Assembly (NCBI GenBank): GCA_964555565.1
Contig: CAZKTF010000095.1
Coordinates: 1 to 12,913, forward strand
Reading direction: 5' to 3'
DNA length: 12,913 nucleotides
Source of the DNA: CAZKTF01 sp964555565
GTDB lineage: Bacteria; Planctomycetota; JAJSAM01; JAKLKS01
In this document: positions 6,185 to 12,913 of the stretch, one piece after another
Layout of the letters: each line of letters starts with the position of its first letter
Numbering within the stretch: position 1 is the stretch's first letter
Translations under genes and position numbers: made by a program
The notes under the pieces: model-generated
The model's input: only the letters and a program-made list of their open reading frames with translations
What the model was told of the DNA's origin: nothing
The model's database searches: none

Positions 6185-9100
6185 ATGCGGGCCTGCGGGA
6201 CCTGCGGCCGCGAGGAGCCGGGGACCTCCTCCCGCTGCCGCGGCTGCGGTTCCCTGCTGCCCCCGGCGGGGGCCGGCGGTCCGGAGGGCGGCGGCCACTC
6301 CCCGGGAGGGGGGCCGGAGGTCCCGCCTCCCGGAGGCGACCTCCCGCCGGAGGTCGCCATCGCGAGCGGGGATCCGGCCCGTCGCTTCGGCCCCCCGCTC
6401 CCCGACGGCCGCCCGCGGTACGTCCGCGTCGAACTCCTCGGAGAGGGGGGCCTGGGGCGGGCGTGGAAGACCTGGGACCTCAACCTCGTCAAGTTCGTGG
6501 CCGCGAAGTTCATCCGCGGCAGCTTCGATCGGACGGACGTCGAGGCCTTCCTCGCCGAAGGACGCCTCGTGGCGGGGCTCGAGCACGAGAACATCGTCCC
6601 GGTCCTGGACGTCGGGGTCCACGACGGGCAGCCGTTCATCGTGATGCAGCTCGTGGAGGGGCAGACGCTGGCCTCCGCCGCGCCGCCGGACGAGAGGACG
6701 GTGGCGCGGTGGATCCGCGACGCGGCGAAGGGGCTCCACTTCGCCCACGAGCGCGGGGTCGTCCACAGCGACCTCAAGCCCGAGAACCTCATGGTCTCCC
6801 GCCCGGCGGGAGGCGGGGAGCGCGTGATGGTGCTGGACTTCGGGCTCGCCCGGGTCCTCGGCGGCTCGCTGCGCGCGAGCCTCGGCGACCCGGCCGGCGG
6901 ACACCCCGGGACCCCCGAGTACATGAGCCCGGAGCAGGCCCGGTCGTTCACCCACCCCGGCGCCGCGGGGAGCGACGTCGATCGGCGCACCGACGTCTAC
7001 GGCCTCGGCGCGACGACCTACGCCCTCCTGACGGGCCGGCCGCCGTTCCGCGGCCCGGTGCACGACGTCCTCGGGCTCGCCGCCTCCGGCAGCCCCGCTC
7101 CCCTGGCGACCCTGCGTCCCGGCTGCTCCGGCCGGATCGTGCGGATCGTGGAGAGGGCGATGGCCCGCGACCCCGGGAGGAGGTACGCCACAGCGCTGGA
7201 TCTCGCGGGCGACCTGGACTCCTTCCTCCGCGCCCCCGACTGGAGGAGGCTCGGCCGCAGGGCGGCGGCCGTCGCCGCCCTGGCAGCAGTGGTCGGCGCC
7301 GTGTTCGTCGGCGTGAGGGAGGGCCTCCGCCGGGCCGCGCTCTCCCGGGCGTCGCGCGCGGAGGAGGCGGAGGACTGGGAAGGGGCCGTGGATTCCCTGG
7401 AGGAGGTCCTCCGCTCGGACCCCTCGGACCGGGAGGCGGGCCGGCGGCTCCGCGAGGCCCGGCACCGCCTGGGGTGGTTCGACGAGGTCCGCACGCTTCC
7501 GGGCACCGCGGGCGTCTCGTCCCTGGCCTTCTCCCCCGGCGGCCGCGTCCTCGCCGTCGGCCGGACGGACGGCACGATCACCCTCTGGGACGCGGCGCGC
7601 GGCGAGGAGAAGGCACGCCTTCCCGGGAAGGACGGCCCCGTCGAATGCCTGGCCTTCCATCCCTCCGGAGACCTGCTGGCCTCCGTCGGCGGAGACGGGC
7701 GGGCCTTCCTCTGGAGGTTGCGCGACGCGTCGTTGCAGTACGCCCTGGAGCCCACGGCAGGGAACCGGCTTCGGGCCATCGCCGTCTCGCCGGCCGGGGA
7801 CCTGCTCGCCACGGCGGGATCGGACCGAGTCATCACGCTCCGGGACGCCTCCACCGGGGAGCCGCGGCGGATGGTCCGGGGCCACGAGGCCTCCGTGCAC
7901 GCCCTCGCCTTCGACCCGCGCGGGGATCGCCTCGTCTCCGCCGGAGAGGACAGGGAGATCCGGCTCTGGAATCCCGCGACGGGGACCCCCGAGGGCACCC
8001 TGGAAGGCCACGGGGGCCTGACGCGGGCGGTCGCCTTCTCCGGCGACGGCCGGTTCCTCGCCGCGGCGCACTCGGGGAACCTCGTCCGCGTGTGGGACGT
8101 GCCGAGCCGGGGGCACCTCGCCGACCTCTTCCGCCCCAGGGACTCGAACTTCGTGACCTCCCTCGCGTTCGGGCGCAGCGGCCGGTTCCTCGCCTCGGCG
8201 GACGGGGACGGGGGCGTATGGCTCTGGGACCCCCGGGCGCGGGCCGAGGCCCCGCTCCTCCGGACCCTCCGGGTCCACGGGGGCCCCGCCCTGGTCGCCT
8301 TCAGCCCCGACACGGGGATGCTCGCGACGGGAGGGGCGGACGGTACGGTCCGGCTGTGGACCCGGAGGTGGCGGCTCGAGACGGTCGGGTCCTTCGAGGT
8401 CGATCCGGCCGCCGCGGTTCGCAACTCCTGGTCCCTGGCGGTCGATCCCTCGGGAGTCGTGCACGTCGCCTCCACGCCGTCCGGCGAGCTCCGGTACGGG
8501 CGGCTCGCCGACGGTGTCTGGACCGAGGAGAGCCTGGTCCGGCGACCGAACGTGGGAGAGGCGAGCATCGCGACCGGCGCGGACGGCCGGGTCCACGTCG
8601 CCTACTCGACGATGGAGTCGGAGCCGACCGTCCACCACTCCGTCCACTACAGGGTGAAGGACCGTGCGGGATGGCGGGACGAGAGGATCGGGGCTTCGGA
8701 CGCCGTAAGCCCCTCGCTCGCGCTCGATCTCCGCGGCGAGCCTCACATCGCTTTCACCTCCGCCGGGGACTCCCTCAGGCACGCATGGCGGGACCCGGAG
8801 GGCGCGTGGGAGGTCGATCCCGTCTCGGGCGGGACGCCCCTCCACGGAGCGCCATCCCTGGCCACGGCCCGATCCGGGCGCCTCCACGCAGTCGCGGTCG
8901 TCGGAGGCTCCGAGGCGCGAGCGGTCCGGACCTGGGCCCGGAACGAGGACGGGACCTGGGTTCCCGCGGACACCCCCCGCCTCGGGACCGTCCCTCCCGA
9001 AGTGAGCGCCGTGGTCGGGACGGTGGACGGGAACGGGAGGCTGCACCTCCTCTTCCGGTCCGGCGCGGAGGCGAGCTTCCGGTACTGGACCGACTCGGGG

Positions 9101-9253
9101 TCCCCGCCCGAGCCCGTCCCGGTGAACCCGCCGGACGATCGCCCGCTCGCGGCCCGCCTCGACCTGCGGCCGGGAGGCGGGGTGATCGTCCACTACCTCG
9201 ATCTCGACGCGGACTCCGGTCGCGTGCGCGTGCGCCGGGCGATCCGGGACTAG
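6185..9253 (+). CDS. membrane Ser/Thr protein kinase with zinc ribbon, WD40 repeats and a second C-terminal propeller
   Basis: 1022 aa, ATG at 6185 preceded by a G-rich ribosome site. Domains in order: zinc ribbon with CxxC at 4-7 and CxxC at 18-21; Gly/Pro linker to about 78; Hanks-type kinase about 79-350 with GEGGLG (86-91), Lys108 (VAAK), Glu125, catalytic HSDLKPEN (194-201), DFG (218-220) and SPE (248-250); one transmembrane helix about 359-377; a short TPR-like helical pair about 390-430; seven WD40 repeats about 443-727, each ending like 'TITLWDA'; and residues about 745-1020 with six repeats of the type 'SLAxDxxGxxHVAYxxxxxxLRYxxxxxGxW', suggesting another propeller. The kinase should be cytoplasmic and both propellers outside, making this a sensor that phosphorylates Ser/Thr of unknown targets. 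The usual HRD is HSD, so Arg is lost before the catalytic Asp196, while Lys, Glu and DFG remain; activity is likely but regulation may be unusual. It converges on the ECF sigma gene, which is a plausible partner. Confidence 0.93.
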   Translation: MRACGTCGREEPGTSSRCRGCGSLLPPAGAGGPEGGGHSPGGGPEVPPPGGDLPPEVAIASGDPARRFGPPLPDGRPRYVRVELLGEGGLGRAWKTWDLNLVKFVAAKFIRGSFDRTDVEAFLAEGRLVAGLEHENIVPVLDVGVHDGQPFIVMQLVEGQTLASAAPPDERTVARWIRDAAKGLHFAHERGVVHSDLKPENLMVSRPAGGGERVMVLDFGLARVLGGSLRASLGDPAGGHPGTPEYMSPEQARSFTHPGAAGSDVDRRTDVYGLGATTYALLTGRPPFRGPVHDVLGLAASGSPAPLATLRPGCSGRIVRIVERAMARDPGRRYATALDLAGDLDSFLRAPDWRRLGRRAAAVAALAAVVGAVFVGVREGLRRAALSRASRAEEAEDWEGAVDSLEEVLRSDPSDREAGRRLREARHRLGWFDEVRTLPGTAGVSSLAFSPGGRVLAVGRTDGTITLWDAARGEEKARLPGKDGPVECLAFHPSGDLLASVGGDGRAFLWRLRDASLQYALEPTAGNRLRAIAVSPAGDLLATAGSDRVITLRDASTGEPRRMVRGHEASVHALAFDPRGDRLVSAGEDREIRLWNPATGTPEGTLEGHGGLTRAVAFSGDGRFLAAAHSGNLVRVWDVPSRGHLADLFRPRDSNFVTSLAFGRSGRFLASADGDGGVWLWDPRARAEAPLLRTLRVHGGPALVAFSPDTGMLATGGADGTVRLWTRRWRLETVGSFEVDPAAAVRNSWSLAVDPSGVVHVASTPSGELRYGRLADGVWTEESLVRRPNVGEASIATGADGRVHVAYSTMESEPTVHHSVHYRVKDRAGWRDERIGASDAVSPSLALDLRGEPHIAFTSAGDSLRHAWRDPEGAWEVDPVSGGTPLHGAPSLATARSGRLHAVAVVGGSEARAVRTWARNEDGTWVPADTPRLGTVPPEVSAVVGTVDGNGRLHLLFRSGAEASFRYWTDSGSPPEPVPVNPPDDRPLAARLDLRPGGGVIVHYLDLDADSGRVRVRRAIRD

Positions 9254-9993
9254 GGAGGCTCTCCCTTCGTCGCGCGGGGCAGCGGCCACGCCCGGACCAG
9301 GTAGGGGGCGAGCTGGCGGAGCTCGTCGCGGATCTCCTCCTCCGTCGGGAACTCCTCCCGGAGCCGCCTCAGCACCTCCCGCCGGACGATCTGCTTCGCC
9401 CGGCGGAGCCGGTTGTCGATGAACTCCCGGGTCAGGGGCGCTCCCTTCCCCTTCCCCCCGTGCCGCGACTCGTAGTCCGCGGCGATCTCCCGGTACGACT
9501 TTCCCCGGGCCCGGAGGTCGAACACGAAGTGGGCGGCGGGGTCGTCGGAGCGCAGCCTCTCCAGCGCCGCCTCGACGAGGGACCGGGCGTAGGCCAGGTC
9601 GAAGTCGGCGTCGCGGTCCTCGCCGCGGGCGAGCCCCTGGATCGCTCCCTCGTCGAGATTGACTCGCTTCGGGTTCTTCCGCCACCACTCCCGCAGGACG
9701 TTCCTGGTGACGCCCACCATCAGGCCGCGGAACCGGCCTTTCGAGAAGTCCACGCGACGCAGGATCTCCCGCTCCGCGAAGGCGCGGACGAGGACCTCCT
9801 GGACGACGTCCTCCGCGTCGTGCATCGCGACCCCCTTGGAGCGCACGAACCCCACCAGGGGCCCGCGGTACTGCCGCGCCAGCTCGTCCAGCGCGTCCCG
9901 GTCCCCGTCCCCCGCCCTCTGGACGAGGCTCGGGTGGGTACGGGGGATGGAGCGGAGATCCCCGTCCCGGAAGTCGAAGAGATCGGTCCCCAA
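9250..9993 (-). CDS. ECF-type RNA polymerase sigma factor
   Basis: 247 aa using the TTG start at 9993, preferred because GGGGAGGAG lies 7 nt upstream. The ATG at 10086 would add 31 Gly/Arg-rich residues and has no ribosome site. Region 2 spans about 34-115, with DALDELARQYRGPLVGFV, the hallmark HDAEDVVQEV (58-67) that contacts core polymerase, and FRGLMVGVTRNVLREWWRK for -10 recognition and melting. Region 4 includes SYREIAADYE, a basic loop GGKGKG and a second helix FIDNRLRRAKQIVRREVL that should bind the -35 element. The loop between the helix-turn-helix helices is longer than usual. The 'RTHPSLVQRA' start style resembles the ECF groups expanded in Planctomycetota. No anti-sigma gene is adjacent, which fits control by the convergent Ser/Thr kinase (inference). 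The stop TAG lies within the CTAG that also ends the kinase gene. Confidence 0.9.
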   Translation of the reverse strand: MGTDLFDFRDGDLRSIPRTHPSLVQRAGDGDRDALDELARQYRGPLVGFVRSKGVAMHDAEDVVQEVLVRAFAEREILRRVDFSKGRFRGLMVGVTRNVLREWWRKNPKRVNLDEGAIQGLARGEDRDADFDLAYARSLVEAALERLRSDDPAAHFVFDLRARGKSYREIAADYESRHGGKGKGAPLTREFIDNRLRRAKQIVRREVLRRLREEFPTEEEIRDELRQLAPYLVRAWPLPRATKGEPP

Positions 9994-10185
9994 GAGGCGT
10001 CTCCTCCCCTGCCCGCCGTCTCCCCCGGCGCCGCGGCCGGCGAGGCGTCCACCCGAGCGTCCACGAATCTGCCCTCCCGGTGCCATTCAATCAAGGGGGC
10101 ACGGAAGCCCCGCCGCGGTCCGACGACTCGTCCGGGGGTGCGTGTCCCCGTGGCGACGCAATGGGTCACGCGGAAGGAGGAGGCC
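9994..10185. other. divergent intergenic region between the sigma factor and surface-protein genes
   Basis: Promoters of both divergent genes should lie here, but no convincing sigma-70 pair was found, which would fit ECF-type or other promoters that I cannot identify by eye. An AAGGAGGAGG ribosome site (10174-10183) lies just before the ATG at 10186. A short CGGGG/CCCCG inverted repeat with an 8-nt loop (10133-10150) sits in the presumed leader of the surface-protein gene. Confidence 0.35.
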
Positions 10186-12913
10186 ATGATGCGTGCAAAG
10201 TTCGGCCGGGTGCTGTCCGCCGGGGTGCTGGTCCTGGCCTCGTCGTTCCTTGGGATGGGACCCGCCGAAGCGGAGAGCACCGTCACCGTCATCGAGCTCC
10301 CGTTTACCTGGGCCACCGTCGATCCCATTGCGGTGAACCCGACCACGAACAGGGTCTATGCCGCGGGTGGCTGGTGGACGTGGATGATCAACGGGAACAC
10401 AAACGCGGTGGACGCGTTCATCCCAGTGGTATCGAATTCGCCAGGTGCCCCTGTGGCCATGGCCGTCCATCCCGGCACGAACCGCATCTACGTCTCGGAA
10501 CAGATCACACACCGGATCGCCGTCATCGACGGCGCCACGAACGCGGTCCTCGAGCTGATCCACGACTTCGCCCCCGCCGGCAATGACAACTTCCACATGG
10601 CGCTCAACCCCGTCACCAACCGACTCTACGTCGTGCTGGACGATACGAGCAGTATCGCCGTCCTCGACGCGAGCGGCCTCAATCCACATGCACTCCTGGG
10701 AGTCATCGCACCGGGCCCCCACGCGCCGGGTTTCAACTTCTTCGTCGCGGTCAACCCGATCACCAACCGGCTTTATGTGGGCTTCCGTGGCACCAACATC
10801 GTCAAGGTCTTCGACGGCGCGACGAACGGCCTCATTGGGAGCATCGCTCTCCTCCACGGCATCAACCGGATCGCGGTGAACTCGGTCACGAACCGGGTCT
10901 ACGTGACCTCGAGCGGGTACAACGCCGTTTCCGTCATCGACGGAGGCTCCGAAACGGTCCTCGCCACGGTCCCCATCGCTCAGAACCAGGCGTTCGATCT
11001 CGCCTGCGATGAAGCCTTCAACCGGGTCTTCGTGTCGGGCTCCGGGTCGGTCTCGGTGATCGACGGCACCACGAACGTCGCCTCGATAGTCCACCCGGCC
11101 GTCGGTGGGAACCGGCTTGCGTACCTGCCCTCCACACACACCCTCTACCTGACCCATGAGAACTCCTCCGTCACCGCCCTGACTGTGGGATCCCCTTCGT
11201 GCCCCGGCACCTGGACGACGAAGGCGTCGATGTTGACGCCGAGACGAGGGCACGGCGTAGGGGTGGTGAACGGTACTCTCTACGTCGCGGGCGGGTTCTC
11301 TGCGGACCCGGTGGAGAGCGGGACGAAGCTTGCCTCGGTCGAGGCCTATGCCCCTTCCGCGAACCAGTGGACATCGAAGGCGCCCCTTCCCACTCTTCGC
11401 ATATACCCCGGAGTTGCGGCGGTCAGTGGGATGGTCTTCGTCGTGGGAGGCGGTCTGGACTTCAACGGAGCGCTCACGACGGTCGAGGCCTACGATCCTT
11501 CGACGGACACCTGGAGCGCGCGCGCCTCCATGCCGACGGCGCGGCGCGAGCTCGGGGTGGGAGTTGTCAACGGCATTCTCTATGCCGTGGGGGGAGGCAA
11601 CGGCAGCACCCCGAGCTCCACCCTCGCCACGGTCGAGGCCTACGATCCTGTCGCGGACTCCTGGACGGCGAAGGCATCCATGCCCACACCGCGAAACGAT
11701 CTTGGCATCGGCGTCGTAGGGGGAATCCTTTACGCCGTTGGTGGTGCGACACAGGATGGGCACCTGACGGGAGTCGTGGAGGCCTACAACCCTGCGACGA
11801 ACAGTTGGTCGTCCAGGGCCTCGATGCTGAGTCCTCAGACGGCCACAGTCGGCGTGGTGAACGGTGTCCTGTATGCGGTCTCCGCCAACGGCCTCGTCCA
11901 GGCCTACGATCCCGCGGCGGACTCCTGGTCCACGAAGGCACCTATGCCGACGACCCGCGACAGCATTGGCGTCGGGGTAGTCGATGGCATTCTCTTCGCC
12001 ACCGGCGGCAGGGGTTCGAGTGGTGTTTTCCTGACTACCGTCGAGGCCTTCGTCCCCTCGTGCGTGCACCTCGTGGTCCCCTCGCCGATCACCGCGGAGT
12101 GCCAGGGCCTGGGCGGCGCGACGGTGACGTTCTCCGTCGAGGTGACGGGAACACCTCACACGACCTCGACGCTGAGCGTGAGGGACACGACCCACGACAG
12201 TTCTCTCCTTTCGGTCCCTGCGACGGCGAACGCTTTCAACGTGACCGGCCTCTTCCCGATGGGGAGCTCCGCGGTCGAGGCGAAGGTCATGGACGGGGAG
12301 ACGGAGCTCGCGAAGGCGACCTTCCCCGTCAGCGTGGTGGACACGACGCCGCCGGTCCTCGGGGGCATCGGCCCGAAGACGGTCGAGTGCCAGGGGACCT
12401 CGACGCCGGTATCCCCGCTCTCTCTCGGCATCTCCGCGACCGACGCCTGCGATCCATCCCCTGCGCTGACGCTCTCGCCCTCGTCCCTACTGCACGGACC
12501 GACCTCGGTCATGGCGACGACTGCCGACCACTCCGTTACGCCGAACGTATCGACCGCGATCTTCAACGTGACGGTCGTCGATACGGCGCCGCCGACGGTC
12601 ACCTGCCTCTCGACGGTCACGCTCGTGACGGATTGCGCAGGGAGCTCGCTCACGATCACCCCGCAGATGCTCGGCGTGACGGCGGCCGACATCTGCGATC
12701 CCGCCCCCGTGCTCGCCTGCTCGCCGACGGTCCTCTCGCCCGGGACGACCACCGTGAACTGCACGGCCACGGACCATGACGGGAACGTAGGCCGCTGCTC
12801 GACGACGGTCACCCTCCTCCGCGGGCCGTTCAGCTGCCAATTCCAGCAGCCCCTGGAGGGCAGCGCGGACAACCTGATCAAGGCCGGCCAGACCGTGCCG
12901 CTGAAGGTCCTGG
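10186..12913 (+). CDS. large secreted YVTN/Kelch propeller protein with HYR-like domains (3' end outside window)
   Basis: 909 codons are visible and the frame is open at the right edge. Start ATG at 10186 (a second ATG follows directly) with a strong AAGGAGG site. Residues 1-29 are a signal peptide (basic n-region, hydrophobic core, likely cleavage after AEA). About 44-335 holds six or seven YVTN-type propeller repeats with the motif 'VNPxTNRxYV...VxVIDGxTN'. About 345-625 holds six Kelch repeats of 'MPTxRxxxGVGVVNGxLYAVGG...VEAYDPxxDxW'; the fifth (about 547-586) is shortened and lacks the GG pair. Three HYR-like beta-sandwich domains follow (about 625-720, 719-801, 799-877) with DTTPPV and ATDACDP style motifs. 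From 881 begins a segment ending IKAGQTVPLKV that resembles the PxKF domain often following HYR repeats, so the C-terminus is probably near. The protein is likely extracellular or surface-bound and used for adhesion or binding; no enzymatic residues are evident. It is divergent from the ECF sigma gene, which might control it. Confidence 0.9.
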   Translation, partial: MMRAKFGRVLSAGVLVLASSFLGMGPAEAESTVTVIELPFTWATVDPIAVNPTTNRVYAAGGWWTWMINGNTNAVDAFIPVVSNSPGAPVAMAVHPGTNRIYVSEQITHRIAVIDGATNAVLELIHDFAPAGNDNFHMALNPVTNRLYVVLDDTSSIAVLDASGLNPHALLGVIAPGPHAPGFNFFVAVNPITNRLYVGFRGTNIVKVFDGATNGLIGSIALLHGINRIAVNSVTNRVYVTSSGYNAVSVIDGGSETVLATVPIAQNQAFDLACDEAFNRVFVSGSGSVSVIDGTTNVASIVHPAVGGNRLAYLPSTHTLYLTHENSSVTALTVGSPSCPGTWTTKASMLTPRRGHGVGVVNGTLYVAGGFSADPVESGTKLASVEAYAPSANQWTSKAPLPTLRIYPGVAAVSGMVFVVGGGLDFNGALTTVEAYDPSTDTWSARASMPTARRELGVGVVNGILYAVGGGNGSTPSSTLATVEAYDPVADSWTAKASMPTPRNDLGIGVVGGILYAVGGATQDGHLTGVVEAYNPATNSWSSRASMLSPQTATVGVVNGVLYAVSANGLVQAYDPAADSWSTKAPMPTTRDSIGVGVVDGILFATGGRGSSGVFLTTVEAFVPSCVHLVVPSPITAECQGLGGATVTFSVEVTGTPHTTSTLSVRDTTHDSSLLSVPATANAFNVTGLFPMGSSAVEAKVMDGETELAKATFPVSVVDTTPPVLGGIGPKTVECQGTSTPVSPLSLGISATDACDPSPALTLSPSSLLHGPTSVMATTADHSVTPNVSTAIFNVTVVDTAPPTVTCLSTVTLVTDCAGSSLTITPQMLGVTAADICDPAPVLACSPTVLSPGTTTVNCTATDHDGNVGRCSTTVTLLRGPFSCQFQQPLEGSADNLIKAGQTVPLKVL
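11479..11649 (+). repeat. 150-bp-period coding repeats of the Kelch blades
   Basis: A 21-base identical stretch (encoding the TVEAYDP part of the blade) occurs at 11479-11499 and again at 11629-11649, exactly 150 bases or 50 codons apart. A close variant is at about 11897-11911. This shows that the Kelch blades arose by tandem duplication or have been homogenised by gene conversion. Confidence 0.7.

Noticed and set aside
9994..10086. ATG at 10086 as start of the sigma factor
   Set aside because: It adds a low-complexity Gly/Arg stretch without a ribosome site. The TTG at 9993 has a strong site at correct spacing.
6140..10090. Very long minus-strand open frame opposite the kinase gene and across the sigma gene
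   Set aside because: The translation is Pro/Arg/Gly-rich with no domains. It is the antisense shadow of GC-saturated codons, while the plus-strand kinase shows clear motifs throughout.
10087..12195. 702-codon minus-strand open frame opposite the surface protein
   Set aside because: Repetitive Arg/Asp/Gly/Val-rich translation mirrors the YVTN and Kelch repeats on the other strand. The plus-strand frame has a signal peptide and known repeats.
11199..12779. Long plus-strand frame within the Kelch/HYR region
   Set aside because: It is out of frame with the recognisable repeats and has no homology-like motifs.

Overview
This is a high-GC bacterial window. A WD40 Ser/Thr kinase beside an ECF sigma factor, a formylglycine-generating-enzyme-like (SUMF1) lipoprotein and a large YVTN/Kelch/HYR surface protein recall Planctomycetota or a similarly regulator-rich phylum (Acidobacteriota, Myxococcota, candidate phyla). 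That placement is inference from gene content; the window has no rRNA or other phylogenetic marker beyond RNase PH.

Layout. (1) Positions 196-4116 hold a minus-strand cluster, read right to left. It runs: a 187-aa unknown protein, two tandem related small proteins (116 and 120 aa), a third frameshifted copy of that family, a 414-aa cysteine-containing unknown protein, and a lipoprotein with an FGE/SUMF1-like domain. The last two are coupled as TAG-A-ATG. A good sigma-70-like promoter (TTGACG, 16 nt, TATGAA) lies about 115-145 nt upstream of the first gene. The left half of the cluster (about 196-2320) is visibly less GC-rich than the rest of the window and has relaxed third codon positions, so it looks accessory. 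(2) On the plus strand, about 4310-5247 is a coding stretch with two secretin-like 'LLLxGI' segments and no convincing start codon, so it may be truncated at its 5' end. It is followed by the housekeeping gene rph (RNase PH, 5357-6109). (3) A 1022-aa membrane protein (6185-9253) combines a zinc ribbon, a Ser/Thr kinase domain, one transmembrane helix, seven WD40 repeats and about six repeats of a second propeller type. It converges exactly on an ECF sigma factor (9250-9993, minus); one palindromic CTAG supplies the stop codon of both genes. (4) Divergent from the sigma gene is a very large secreted protein, 10186 to beyond the window end. It has a signal peptide, YVTN propeller repeats, six Kelch repeats, three HYR-like domains and the start of a PxKF-type domain.

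How the genes may work together (inference). The kinase with external propellers, the ECF sigma factor and the divergently transcribed surface protein could form one sensing and response module. The minus-strand cluster at 196-4116 is the part least explained by known families and is the best candidate for an undescribed system. No RNA genes, insertion sequences, CRISPR arrays or phage integrases were seen.
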